A stretch of 64,000 bases of DNA from Streptomyces plumbidurans (GTDB lineage Bacteria > Actinomycetota > Actinomycetes > Streptomycetales > Streptomycetaceae), in NCBI RefSeq assembly GCF_019857225.1, contig NZ_JAFJSY010000006.1, positions 124,001 to 188,000 of the forward strand, given 5' to 3'. The position numbers and the translations under genes are program-made. Position 1 is the first letter of the stretch, and the number at the start of each line of letters is the position of its first letter. This document shows, piece after piece, positions 34,176-42,910 of this stretch. The notes beneath the pieces were generated by a model. The model searched no databases. It worked only from the letters and a program-made list of their open reading frames with translations, and had not been told where the DNA came from.

Positions 34176-34193
34176 TCATACCATTATACCAAG
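34176..34193 (-). promoter_or_regulatory. Promoter with TATAAT and tandem TGGTAT repeats
   Basis: Read on the minus strand the site is TTGGTATAATGGTATGAC. A consensus TATAAT -10 (34188-34183) is embedded in two TGGTAT direct repeats 8 bp apart. Direct TGGTAT repeats are the operator type of NanR, a FadR-family GntR protein. TTGGTATGAC also occurs upstream of the GntR gene of this island. The -35 is weak. Confidence 0.6.
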
Positions 34194-34210
34194 GTGAGGG
34201 GTGAAAAGAA

Positions 34211-34245
34211 GTGCGGGCCGGGAACGCCAAGTCCCCGGCCCGCAC
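34211..34245 (-). terminator. Rho-independent terminator after amidase
   Basis: GTGCGGGCCGGG (34211-34222) pairs with CCCGGCCCGCAC (34234-34245), followed on the minus strand by TTCTTTTC. Confidence 0.8.
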
Positions 34246-34258
34246 TCGCCCCTCGTGC

Positions 34259-36229
34259 CTACCGCCCGGACGGCATCACCGTCACGTCAGCCGCCCGCAC
34301 CCACTCGACACGGTGGCCGTACTGGATCTCGTAGTAGAGGTCCTTGCCCCGCACCACCTTGTGCGAGTCGGTGGTGAAGGTGACCGCGTAGTAGTACTCG
34401 CCCGGCATCACGCCACCGACCACGTACTTCTGGCCCTTCGGCAGCGTGTACGGCAGCGGTGAGACGGACTGGACCGGCACACCCGCCGGATATGCCGACG
34501 CCTCCGGATAGGCGCGGCCGTACACCGGGACGCTGTCCACACCCGCCTTGGGAGTCACCACGAAGCCGGCCGCGTCCACCGCGTTCGGGTGCTTCTTCGG
34601 GTTCTTGAACCACGCCTTCTGGCCGAGGTACCAGATCGCCGTCCAGTCGCGGTAGTGACCGGCGACCGCGTACTGCTGGCCCGTGGAGACCCGTGAGGAC
34701 ACGTCGTTGACGTCGATCGTGGACGGGGCGGTGCCGTGCGCGCCGACGTCCTTGATCAGGGCGGAGCTCTCGTCGTGGTCGGAGTACAGCCGCACCTCAC
34801 TGGAGCCGTGCGCCGCGCAGGGCTCGTCCTTGGTGACACAACCGGTGTACTCCGGCTGGTTGGACGCGTAGTTGGGCAGGATCGTCACCAGCCCGCCGCT
34901 CTTGCCCCCGGTGCGCTTGAAGGGGTGGCCCAGCAGGTCGAAGTAGTGCCGCCAGTCCCAGTACGGGCCGGGGTCGGTGTGCATCCCCGGGATGGACGAG
35001 GTCGTCGGCCCCGGCACGTTCTCATGGCCGAGGATGTGCTGCCGGTCCAGCGGGATGCGGTACTTCGCGGCCAGGTACCTCACCAGCCGCGCCGAGGAGC
35101 GGTACATCGCCTCCGTGTACCAGGCGTCCGGGGAGACGAGGAAGCCCTCGTGCTCCAGTCCGATCGAGGAGGCGTTGACGTACCAGTTGCCCGCGTGCCA
35201 GGCCACGTCCTTGTTCTTCACATGCTGGGCGATGAGCCCGTCCGTGGAGCGCAGGGTGTAATTCCACGACACGTACGTGGGGTCCTTGATCAGGTTCAGT
35301 ACGCCGTCCCAGGTGCCCTCGGTGTCATGGATGACGATGTACTTGATGCTCTGCGAGGCCGGGCGGTCGCCCAGGTCGTGGTTGCCGTAGTCGTTGTCCC
35401 CGAACTCCGCGTACGGCGCGGGGATCCACTCGCAGGACACCGACTTCGGGCACTCGGTGCCCTCGTCCGAGACCGTGCGCAGACCCGTCTCCTTGATCTG
35501 TGCGGTGTCGGGGGCGAGCCCCGGCCGGGCCGCCAGGGCGACCTGCTGCCCCGCGTCCGTGGTGCGCCGCTCGCCGGTGCGGATCACGTCGTACACGTCG
35601 TTCGCGTACGCCTCCGCCGTCGCGGTGTCGTCCGCGCCGGAGAAGCGTGCCACCGCGCCGTACCAGTCCGCCGGGTCCGTGCTCAGCGGCTCACCGAGGT
35701 CCTTCTGCGCGGCGGCCAGCAGGGCGGCACCGCCCGCGACGTTCGCGGCCGGGTCCGTACGCAGCTTCTCGGCGCTCAGCCCGGTCAGCCCTGCCGCCTT
35801 CGGCAGGGTCCGGAGCCGGGCCGGGAGCTGCGAGTTCGCCGGCACCTCGGTGGTCGGGTGCAGGGCGGGCCGGGCCGAGTCCCCGCGGGCGTCCTCCGTA
35901 CCCTCGCTGTGGTGCGAGGAGGCGGCGAGCGCGGCGCGGGCGTCGGTGAGATGCATCGGGCCGTACCCGCCGGTGACACTCGGCGCACCCTCGTGGGCGT
36001 CCCAGCGCGACTGCAGATAGGAGACGCCGAGCAGCACGCTCTGCGGTACGTGGTACTCGGCGGAGGCCGAGGCGAACGCCGACTGGAGCCGGTTCGCGGA
36101 GGGCTGGGCGTCGGAGGGGGCCGCGCCGAGCAGCGGCAGCAGCAGAGCCGCGCCGGCGAGAGCTCCCGCGGTTCTGCGGGCGCGTCTGTGGCCGGATGCG
36201 GACGTGGGGTCGGGGGCGGATTCTCGCAA
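34259..36229 (-). CDS. Secreted N-acetylmuramoyl-L-alanine amidase (PGRP/Amidase_2)
   Basis: Secreted cell-wall hydrolase of about 656 aa. The TTG at 36229 with GGAGG five bases before it is preferred over a TTG at 36316 with no site. A basic stretch and ALAGAALLLPLLGAAPSDA form a signal peptide. The N-terminal half is an ordered helical region; the amidase domain spans about 300-460 with IKYIVIHDTEGTWDG, GLEHEGF, HILGHENVPGP and MHTDPGPYWDW, which supply the zinc histidines and acid. The C-terminal third resembles SH3-like repeats (QYAVAGHYRDWTAIWYLGQ). It probably cleaves peptide stems from peptidoglycan. Not linked to the catabolic island. Confidence 0.9.
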   Translation of the reverse strand: MRESAPDPTSASGHRRARRTAGALAGAALLLPLLGAAPSDAQPSANRLQSAFASASAEYHVPQSVLLGVSYLQSRWDAHEGAPSVTGGYGPMHLTDARAALAASSHHSEGTEDARGDSARPALHPTTEVPANSQLPARLRTLPKAAGLTGLSAEKLRTDPAANVAGGAALLAAAQKDLGEPLSTDPADWYGAVARFSGADDTATAEAYANDVYDVIRTGERRTTDAGQQVALAARPGLAPDTAQIKETGLRTVSDEGTECPKSVSCEWIPAPYAEFGDNDYGNHDLGDRPASQSIKYIVIHDTEGTWDGVLNLIKDPTYVSWNYTLRSTDGLIAQHVKNKDVAWHAGNWYVNASSIGLEHEGFLVSPDAWYTEAMYRSSARLVRYLAAKYRIPLDRQHILGHENVPGPTTSSIPGMHTDPGPYWDWRHYFDLLGHPFKRTGGKSGGLVTILPNYASNQPEYTGCVTKDEPCAAHGSSEVRLYSDHDESSALIKDVGAHGTAPSTIDVNDVSSRVSTGQQYAVAGHYRDWTAIWYLGQKAWFKNPKKHPNAVDAAGFVVTPKAGVDSVPVYGRAYPEASAYPAGVPVQSVSPLPYTLPKGQKYVVGGVMPGEYYYAVTFTTDSHKVVRGKDLYYEIQYGHRVEWVRAADVTVMPSGR

Positions 36230-36446
36230 TGCAGCCTCCAGGGACGGACGAGCGTGGCGGGGCGTGCAGGGGCCGAGCGGTGGGTCTGTGGTACCCGCTG
36301 GCAGACGATCCGTCAATCATGCCCAGAGGCGAAAGATTTCCCATGTCAACACGAGGATGGAGGAGTTTCGTGGCGGCGCCGTGCGGGCCTGGGGGGCGTC
36401 AGTGGCGTACACCAATGGCCCCGCACAAAGGTTTTTGCATATACAA

Positions 36447-36488
36447 AAGGCCCGCGGTGCGCACCCCCCCGTGCGCATCGCGGACCTT
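36447..36488 (-). terminator. Terminator after phosphotransferase gene
   Basis: An 18-bp stem with two G-U pairs (AAGGCCCGCGGTGCGCAC with GTGCGCATCGCGGACCTT) closes on a C6 loop and is followed on the minus strand by TTTTG. Confidence 0.8.
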
Positions 36489-36496
36489 CGTCCCCG

Positions 36497-37639
36497 TCAG
36501 CGAGTGCCGACCGCCGCGCGTACGGCCCTGCGGGCCAGCTGGCAGTCGTCGTGCAGCCGCCTCAGCAGCAGCCGCTGTTCCTCGCCGGACGGCGCAGCAC
36601 CCGGGTGGGCCGTGCCCGGTGCCGCCGGGGCCGTGTCGTGCATCGAACGCTGCACGGCCGTCTCGTAGGTGCGGATCTCCCGGGTCAGCACCAGCATCAG
36701 GTTCACCAGGAAGGCATCGCGCGAGGCCGGGCCCGCCGACTGCGCGATCTGACTGATCTGACGACGGGCCACCGGTGCGTCCCCGAGCACCGACCACAGC
36801 GTCGCCAGGTCGTAACCCGGCAGGTACCAGCCCGCGTGCTCCCAGTCCACCAGCACTGGACCGGCCGGTGAGAGCAGGATGTTCGAGAGCAGTGCGTCGC
36901 CGTGGCAGAACTGGCCCATGCCCTGCCGGCCCGAGGTGTGCGCGATGCCGTGCACCAGTTTCTGCAGGTCGCCCATGTCGCGGTCGGTCAGCAGACCCAG
37001 TTCGTGGTAGCGGGAGATGCGGGCCGCGTAGTCGAGCGGGGCATCGAAGGTGCCGGCCGGCGGCCGCCAGGCGTTGAGCCGGCAGACCGCGCCGAGCGCC
37101 ATCCTGATGTCCGCGCGCGGCGGGGCCTCGGCCGGGTGCCGCTGCAGCGCCGCCACCCGTCCCGGCATCCGCTCGATGACCAGTGTGCAGTTGTCCGGGT
37201 CCGCCGCGATCAGCCTCGGCACCCGCACGGGCGGGCGGTGCCGGACGAACGAGCGGTACGCCGCTATTTCGTGGCGGATCCGCTCGGTCCAGACGGGGGA
37301 GTGGTCCAGTAAGCATTTGGCGACGGCCGTGCTGCGCCCGGTCGTGCCGACCAGGAGCACGGAGCGGCCACTGCGGCGCAGCACCTGCACCGGAGCGAAC
37401 TCCGGGCAGATCCGGTGCACCGACGCGATGGCCGTACGCAGCTGGGCGCCCTGGGGGCCGGACAAGTCGAGTCTCCCGCTGAGCGGTTGGGTGCCGAGCC
37501 CCGGCACGCGCCGCGGCCGGCCCGCGCCGAGCGCGGGGGCCGCCGGACGTGCCCCGGGGTCGAGATACGGGCCGCTGTCCGCCGGGCGGGGGCGCAGCGG
37601 CCGGGGCGGTGCGGACACGGAGGACGATGCTGCGTACAT
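36497..37639 (-). CDS. Aminoglycoside phosphotransferase (APH) family kinase
   Basis: APH-fold protein of 380 aa with a Pro/Arg-rich, probably disordered first 60 residues. The nucleotide-binding lysine is in STAVAKCLL, the Brenner motif is [13 protein letters not shown] and the magnesium motif [21 protein letters not shown], all intact. The family includes antibiotic kinases and small-metabolite (choline, homoserine) kinases; the substrate cannot be assigned. It is divergent from nsdA across 245 bp, an arrangement suggesting a conserved core locus rather than a resistance cassette. Confidence 0.85.
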   Translation of the reverse strand: MYAASSSVSAPPRPLRPRPADSGPYLDPGARPAAPALGAGRPRRVPGLGTQPLSGRLDLSGPQGAQLRTAIASVHRICPEFAPVQVLRRSGRSVLLVGTTGRSTAVAKCLLDHSPVWTERIRHEIAAYRSFVRHRPPVRVPRLIAADPDNCTLVIERMPGRVAALQRHPAEAPPRADIRMALGAVCRLNAWRPPAGTFDAPLDYAARISRYHELGLLTDRDMGDLQKLVHGIAHTSGRQGMGQFCHGDALLSNILLSPAGPVLVDWEHAGWYLPGYDLATLWSVLGDAPVARRQISQIAQSAGPASRDAFLVNLMLVLTREIRTYETAVQRSMHDTAPAAPGTAHPGAAPSGEEQRLLLRRLHDDCQLARRAVRAAVGTR

Positions 37640-37884
37640 GGGCGAAACAGATCCCTTCGTGTGCCTGCGACGACAGTGCGCTACCCGGCCCGGTCCCTTG
37701 GGTGCACCCTGGGGGAATGCATCCCGTCCTGCGACAGGCGACCGGGTCGGGGTGGCGCGTTCCTACCTGACACCCGTCGGCCAGTGGCACACCATCTGGC
37801 GGACCCTGGCGAACCCTGGCGAATAGTCGCCCGGCAACTTGCAGCGGGCTACTGTCAACTCAGCCGAGAACCTGGGGGCTTGAC

Positions 37885-39375
37885 GTGAGCGGACAACCCA
37901 ACACCCGCCTGGCGGACCTGTTCGGCCTGGCCGGCTGGTCCAAGGGTGAACTCGCGAGGCTGGTCAACCGGCAGGCGGCGGCCATGGGCCACCCCCAGCT
38001 GTCGACCGACACCTCCCGGGTGCGGCGTTGGATCGACATGGGAGAGATCCCGCGCGATCCGGTGCCGCGGGTGCTGGCGGCTCTGTTCACCGAGCGTCTC
38101 GGCCGTGTCGTGACCATCGAGGACCTCGGTCTGGTCCGGCACGGGCGTACGGGGAAGCGGCAGGACGCCGGGAGCGCGGAACATCCCGACGGTGTGCCGT
38201 GGGCGCCCGAGCGGACAGCGGCGGTCCTCACCGAATTCACGGGAATGGACCTCATGCTCAACCGACGCGGCTTGGTGGGCGCGGGTGTCGCGCTCACCGC
38301 AGGATCCGCACTCAGCAGCGCCATGTACGACTGGCTGCACACCGATCCGACCCTCTCCGCCGACGCTCCCGACTACGACAATCCCCTGCACGCCGACCCC
38401 GCTGGGTACGACCGCTTCGAGGCCGCCCCCATCGGGTCGCAGGAGATCGAGGAACTGGAGCGCTCGGTCGAGGTCTTCAGGGCCTGGGACGCCGCCCGCG
38501 GCGGCGGGCTGCAGCGCAAGGCGGTCGTCGGCCAGCTCAACGAGGTGGGCGGCATGCTCGCCTACCGTCACCCCGACCATCTCCAGCGGCGCCTGTGGGG
38601 CGTCGCCGCCAACCTCGCCGTCCTCGCGGGCTGGATGTCGCACGACGTCGGCCTGGAGCCCACGGCCCAGAAGTACTTCGTCATCGCCGCCCATGCGGCC
38701 CGTGAGGGCGGCGACCGGCCACGCGCCGGGGAGGCGCTCTCCCGAGCGGCTCGCCAGATGGTGCACCTCGGCCGGCCCGACGACGCACTCGACCTGATGA
38801 AGCTCGCCCAGTCGGGTTCCGGCGAAGAGGTGCTGCCGCGCACCAGGGCGATGCTGTACACCATCGAGGCCTGGGCACAGGCCTCCATGGGCAAGGGCCA
38901 GGCGATGCGCCGCACGCTCGGCCTGGCGGAGGACCTCTTCGTCTCCGACAGCGGCGACGTGCCGCCGCCGAGCTGGATGCAGATGTTCAAGGAGGAGGAC
39001 CTCTACGGCATGCAGGCCCTGGCCTACCGCACGCTGGCCGAGCACGAGCCCGGAGCGGCCGTGCACGCCCAGCACTACGCGGAGAAGGCCCTGGCCCTGC
39101 GGGTCGACGGACGGCAGCGGTCGAAGATCTTCGACTTCCTGTCCATGGCCTCGGCCTGCTTCATCGCCGACGACCCGGAACAGGCGGACCGCTACGCCCG
39201 CCTGGCCCTGATGTCGATGGGAACCAACTCCTCCCACCGCACCTGGGACCGGCTGCGCCAGATGTACCGGCTCACCGCGGAGTACTCCAGCTATCCGAAG
39301 ATCCACGAATTGCGGGAGGAGATCAAACTGTCGCTGCCCAGGGCGGCGAAGGGCGGCAGCAGCGCACGGGTGTAG
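37885..39375 (+). CDS. nsdA: NsdA-type TPR regulator of development and antibiotic production
   Basis: A 496-aa protein matching NsdA of S. coelicolor as I recall it: MSGQPNTRLADLFGLAGWSK, an XRE-like N-terminal region with TDTSRVRRWIDMGEIPRDPV, and a helical TPR-like body from about residue 170 to 470. NsdA is a negative regulator of sporulation and antibiotic synthesis. The GTG start follows CCTGGGGG. It lies between the phosphotransferase and the PAS/SpoIIE phosphatase, convergent with the latter at 10 bp with no terminator space between them. Confidence 0.88.
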   Translation: MSGQPNTRLADLFGLAGWSKGELARLVNRQAAAMGHPQLSTDTSRVRRWIDMGEIPRDPVPRVLAALFTERLGRVVTIEDLGLVRHGRTGKRQDAGSAEHPDGVPWAPERTAAVLTEFTGMDLMLNRRGLVGAGVALTAGSALSSAMYDWLHTDPTLSADAPDYDNPLHADPAGYDRFEAAPIGSQEIEELERSVEVFRAWDAARGGGLQRKAVVGQLNEVGGMLAYRHPDHLQRRLWGVAANLAVLAGWMSHDVGLEPTAQKYFVIAAHAAREGGDRPRAGEALSRAARQMVHLGRPDDALDLMKLAQSGSGEEVLPRTRAMLYTIEAWAQASMGKGQAMRRTLGLAEDLFVSDSGDVPPPSWMQMFKEEDLYGMQALAYRTLAEHEPGAAVHAQHYAEKALALRVDGRQRSKIFDFLSMASACFIADDPEQADRYARLALMSMGTNSSHRTWDRLRQMYRLTAEYSSYPKIHELREEIKLSLPRAAKGGSSARV

Positions 39376-39385
39376 GGGGTGCGCT

Positions 39386-40798
39386 TCACAACACCCTGGC
39401 GACGAGTACGCATGCGTCGTCCTCGCGTTCGGCCGCGCCGAACTCCTCCACGACCAACCGCGCGCAGTCCTGTGCGGTCCGGGCTCCGCCGAAGCGGGGG
39501 GCCAGGTCGAGGAGACGGTTCACGGTCTGCGTCACCGTGCGCCCGGGCACCAGCCCGTCGGTGTGCAGCAGCAGCAGATCGCCCGGCTCGAGGGTCTCTT
39601 CGGCCTGCTCGTAGGAGGCGTTCGAGGTCGCACCGAGCAGCACTCCGCCCGGTGCGCCCAGCCTGCGCCCCGTCCCGCGCCGGAACAGCAGCGGGGCGGG
39701 GTGTCCGGCCTGCGCCCAGGTCAGCGTGCGGGTCTCGGGGCGGTAGCGGCAGCAGACGGCGCTGCCGAGGGCGGGTTGCACGGTGGCGTCGAGTAACTGG
39801 TTGAGCCAGGACATCAGTTGCCCGGGTTCGGTGCCGGCCATCGCCATGCCGCGTACGGCGCCCAGCAGCGTCGCCATGCCCGAGGTGACGGCGACGCCGT
39901 GCCCGGTGAGGTCGCCGACGCTCAGCAGGGTCTGTCCGTCGGGCAGTTCGAGCGCGTCGTACCAGTCGCCGCCGATCAGGTCGCTCGACGTCGACGGCAG
40001 ATGGCGTGCCGCCAGATCCAGGGTCTCGGGCCCGTCGTGCGGGAGCCGCAGGGTGCCACGCCACGGCGGCAGCACGGCCTCCTGCAGCTCGACCGCGAGC
40101 CGGCGCTCGGTCTGCGCGCGGTGCTGGTGCTGCAGCGAGTCACGGGTCTCGCTCACCACCCGTTGGCTGCGGCGCAGTTCGCTGACGTCGCGCAGCACGG
40201 CCCACATCGAGGCGGTGCTGCCGTCGGCGGCGAGCACCGGTTCGCCCATCATGTGCACCGAGCGCACCTCGCCGTCCGGGCGCACGATGCGGAACTCGCC
40301 GTCGATGGGCTTGGCGTCGACGAGGCAGTCCGTGACCATCGTCGTCAGCTTCGTGCGGTCCTCGTCCATGACCACGGCGGGCAGTTCGTCGAGGCTGAGC
40401 GGGGGCGCCGCGGGGTCGCGGCCCAGGATCTGGAACAGCTCGCCGGACCAGCTCGCCTCGTCCGTCAGCAGGTTCCACTCGGCGCTGCCGACCCGGCTGA
40501 GCAGCGAGCCGCGCCGGGACGCGGGCGCGCCGGCCCGGGTCTCCGTGGCCTTGGGCGCCGGGGACGGTCCGTCCCGCAGCTGCCCCAAGTGGGCGTCGAT
40601 GTCGGTGAGTTGGTGCAGCGCGAGGTCGTAGAGCGCGCGCTGCCAGCGTTCCTGGGGGTCCGAGCCGTCGCCGTGTGCGTCCCGCCGGACGGCGTCCACG
40701 TCGCCCTTGAGCCGCCGCGTCTGCGATATCAACGCGTCGACCGAGCCGCGTCCTGGCGGCTCGGCGGCTGGGCGATCCGCGGAGAGATGGGACGGCAT
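39386..40798 (-). CDS. PAS-domain SpoIIE/PP2C-type serine phosphatase
   Basis: Cytoplasmic signalling phosphatase of 470 aa. Residues 1-90 are a helical lead; a PAS fold spans about 95-215 (WNLLTDEASWSGELFQILGR, FRIVRPDGEVRSVHMMGEPV). The SpoIIE catalytic domain starts near 250 with metal motifs GGDWYDALELPDG, LLSVGDLTGHGVAVTSGM, LLLHTDGLVPGR and EREDDACVLVARVL. The ATG at 40798 with CGGAG is chosen over an upstream start. It probably dephosphorylates an anti-anti-sigma factor in response to a PAS-sensed cue; no partner gene is adjacent. Confidence 0.9.
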   Translation of the reverse strand: MPSHLSADRPAAEPPGRGSVDALISQTRRLKGDVDAVRRDAHGDGSDPQERWQRALYDLALHQLTDIDAHLGQLRDGPSPAPKATETRAGAPASRRGSLLSRVGSAEWNLLTDEASWSGELFQILGRDPAAPPLSLDELPAVVMDEDRTKLTTMVTDCLVDAKPIDGEFRIVRPDGEVRSVHMMGEPVLAADGSTASMWAVLRDVSELRRSQRVVSETRDSLQHQHRAQTERRLAVELQEAVLPPWRGTLRLPHDGPETLDLAARHLPSTSSDLIGGDWYDALELPDGQTLLSVGDLTGHGVAVTSGMATLLGAVRGMAMAGTEPGQLMSWLNQLLDATVQPALGSAVCCRYRPETRTLTWAQAGHPAPLLFRRGTGRRLGAPGGVLLGATSNASYEQAEETLEPGDLLLLHTDGLVPGRTVTQTVNRLLDLAPRFGGARTAQDCARLVVEEFGAAEREDDACVLVARVL

Positions 40799-41126
40799 GG
40801 CGCACTCCGAGGCGGGACGGAACGACCGGGGCTGACTGCTCTGGGGGACCGTTACGACTCTTGCACAGCGCGCGACTGCCTGTAAGAGATTTGGCAAGAC
40901 ACGATACGGTGGTGCTTCTGACATATGCCACAGTCCCCATGGAGGGGGCGTGCGGTACGCATGGTGTACGTGCGCCGACCGGCCAAGTCGTAGGCAGCGT
41001 ACGCGATTCGGGGTGCCGTCGGGGGCATGGGCCGCACGTTCAGTCGCGCGTTCGACGGCTGTCTGTTCTACGGCGGCCCGGGGCCCCGCGGCGCTTCACG
41101 TGAGCCGCGTCCAATCCTGATCGCGA
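40799..41126. other. Divergent intergenic region, left part
   Basis: Gap between the SpoIIE phosphatase and the SsgA-like gene. It must hold the phosphatase promoter. I see an imperfect inverted pair of TTGCACAG/TTTGGCAAG type near 40860-40900 but no consensus -35/-10 pair and no open frame with coding character. Confidence 0.4.
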
Positions 41127-41142
41127 CGTGATGCAGGTCACA
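41127..41142. promoter_or_regulatory. Crp-like binding site upstream of ssgA-like gene
   Basis: CGTGATGCAGGTCACA fits both the classical CRP pattern GTGA-N6-TCAC and the Streptomyces Crp pattern GTG-N6-GNCAC, with perfect arms. It lies 56 bp before the SsgA-like ATG. Confidence 0.65.
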
Positions 41143-41148
41143 GAAATT

Positions 41149-41161
41149 GGAAAGCGCTTCC
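41149..41161. promoter_or_regulatory. GGAAAGCGCTTCC palindrome
   Basis: GGAA-A-GCGC-TTCC, a near-palindrome of the LacI-family operator type (GAAAGCGCTTTC-like), 7 bp after the Crp-like site. It could bind a second regulator of the SsgA-like gene. Confidence 0.45.
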
Positions 41162-41197
41162 CCGTAATGCGATCGGCATCAGCGGGGTCGTACAAGC

Positions 41198-41611
41198 ATG
41201 GACATCACGCTCGAGCAGCCTGCCCGCGGCCGCCTCATCACCGCCGACGAGCAGGAGCTGCCCGCTCCGGTCACCCTGCGCTATGTCTCCACGGACCCGC
41301 TGGCCGTCCACCTCGACTTCCCGCCCGAGATCTCCCTCGACGGCGCGGCGGTCACCTGGACGTTCGGCCGCGCCCTGCTGGACGAGGGGCTGCGCGGCCC
41401 GGCCGGCGCGGGTGACGTGCACATCTGGCCGTGCGGTCCCACCCAAGCCGTCATGGAACTGCACTCGCCCTACGGCCTGGCCCTGATCCGGTTCGAAACG
41501 GCCGAACTGCGGCGGTTCCTGCTGCGCACCTATGCCGCGGTGCCGGCGGGCCAGGAGGACATCGGCGCGGCCGTTGAGCAGAGTCTGGGCTCACTGTTCG
41601 GCAGCGTCTGA
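41198..41611 (+). CDS. SsgA-like sporulation/cell-division protein (SALP)
   Basis: SALP family protein of 137 aa, the standard length, found only in sporulating actinomycetes, where members guide septum placement and cell-wall remodelling. Family features include LRYVSTDPLAVHLDFPPE, VTWTFGRALLDEGLRGPAGAGDVHIWP and the C-terminal FLLRTYAAVPAGQE. Which of the SsgA-SsgG paralogues it corresponds to is not clear. The ribosome site is weak. The promoter carries a Crp-like site and a GGAA/TTCC palindrome, suggesting control by nutritional state. Confidence 0.9.
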   Translation: MDITLEQPARGRLITADEQELPAPVTLRYVSTDPLAVHLDFPPEISLDGAAVTWTFGRALLDEGLRGPAGAGDVHIWPCGPTQAVMELHSPYGLALIRFETAELRRFLLRTYAAVPAGQEDIGAAVEQSLGSLFGSV

Positions 41612-41617
41612 ACCGAA

Positions 41618-41648
41618 GCCCCCGAGCCGGTACGTCCGGGCCGGGGGC
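41618..41648. terminator. Hairpin between ssgA-like and baeRF3 genes
   Basis: GCCCCCG (41618-41624) pairs with CGGGGGC (41642-41648), with inner CCGG pairing, between two convergent genes. Confidence 0.65.
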
Positions 41649-41658
41649 CCCGGATCGT

Positions 41659-42756
41659 TCAGTAGCGCAGGATGCCCGCGATGCCGGTCGCGTCGCCGAG
41701 CATCCCGTCGGGGACGAAGCGCACGTCCGCGCCCGTCTCCAGGCACTGCTCGACGATCTCGTCCACGATGTCCTCGCGCGCGTCGAGTTCGCCGCTGTCG
41801 GCGGGCACCAGATGGTCGCCGTGCGTGTCGCGCATGGTGACGCGGTAGTTCTCCTCGACGGCGAGCAGACGTACGCGGCCCTCGCGGGCGCTCTGCCACA
41901 CCTCGTCGACACCGGCCGCGAACGCCTTGCGGCCACGGGCCGTTTCGAGCTCCCGCGCCACCTCGTCGCTGTTCTCGCGGGCCACGGAGTCGATCACGGG
42001 CCGGATCACCTGCCACACGGCGTCCGGGGTGCCGTGCGCGAGACCGCCGTGCGGCACGTGCACCGCCTCCTTGGTCACCCCGCCCACCTCGTCCATCAGC
42101 GACAGAGCGGCCGGCTCACCGGTGACGTACAGCGGCCGTGGGGAATCGCGCAGCACCATGCCCATCGCGGCGTCGGCCTCGCGCAGGAAATGGCGGGTGC
42201 CCTCGTCGCGGAAGGTGCTCGGCATGTCGCCGATCCGCTCCTGCCGCTCGGCGTCGAAGTTCTGCGGACTCCTGGTCAGCGGGAACCCGCCGGCACCGTC
42301 CTCCGCCACCCGGTCCGCACCCCCGTTCCACAGCGTTGCCCGGTCGGCGGAGACCGACAGCACCCAGAACGGCCGCTCGGCGGCCTGCGCGGAGACGAGG
42401 TTGCGGGTGAGGAAGGTGTCGGAGAGCACCACGCGCTCCGGGACGGTACGGCCGAGCGACCACACCTGGTGCTCGCCCGGAGCGGCGAAGATCACCAGAC
42501 CGTCCTCGGCGTGCGCCAGATCCACCTCCGTGAGTGCCTGGTCGAGCTGACGGACCACGTCCAGACGGCGTTCCCGCGTCACTGCGGGATCGGCCTCCAG
42601 TTGCTTCTTGGCCTCGGCCACCACATTGCGCAGCCGGACCGGATCCTGGGTGTTCTCGGGCTCTCGACGATGCGTCGGCGTCAGCACGGACACGGCCGGA
42701 TAGACGCGCGGGCGCCGGAGCTCGGACAGCGTGGACGGACTCAGGTCGTGCTCCAT
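41659..42756 (-). CDS. baeRF3-domain protein
   Basis: A 365-aa member of the bacterial archaeo-eukaryotic release factor-like group (baeRF3). The ATG at 42756 gives MEHDLSPSTLSELRRPRVYP. VSVLTPTHRREPE, DGLVIFAAPGEHQVWSLGR and RPFWVLSVSADRATLWNG near the centre are typical, and the C-terminal third has an eRF1 domain 3-like pattern (VDEIVEQCLETGADVRFVPD). Proteins of this class are thought to act at ribosomes or in stress; the exact role is unknown. It is convergent with the SsgA-like gene. Confidence 0.8.
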   Translation of the reverse strand: MEHDLSPSTLSELRRPRVYPAVSVLTPTHRREPENTQDPVRLRNVVAEAKKQLEADPAVTRERRLDVVRQLDQALTEVDLAHAEDGLVIFAAPGEHQVWSLGRTVPERVVLSDTFLTRNLVSAQAAERPFWVLSVSADRATLWNGGADRVAEDGAGGFPLTRSPQNFDAERQERIGDMPSTFRDEGTRHFLREADAAMGMVLRDSPRPLYVTGEPAALSLMDEVGGVTKEAVHVPHGGLAHGTPDAVWQVIRPVIDSVARENSDEVARELETARGRKAFAAGVDEVWQSAREGRVRLLAVEENYRVTMRDTHGDHLVPADSGELDAREDIVDEIVEQCLETGADVRFVPDGMLGDATGIAGILRY

Positions 42757-42910
42757 AACAGCACCATAGGTCCGTTTCGCCGATCGGGCATCAGGGGCGG
42801 CAGCAGCAGGCATACAGGGCAATTCGCAAGGTCCGGCCCGGCGTCGGCCACCGCCCGGTGCGATCACCGTGACGGTCCCCACCGCGCGACCTGCGCCGCC
42901 GTTCCGGACC

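Noticed and set aside
36497..37639. Aminoglycoside resistance gene
   Set aside because: APH fold is clear, but the family covers many metabolite kinases and the neighbours are core genes.
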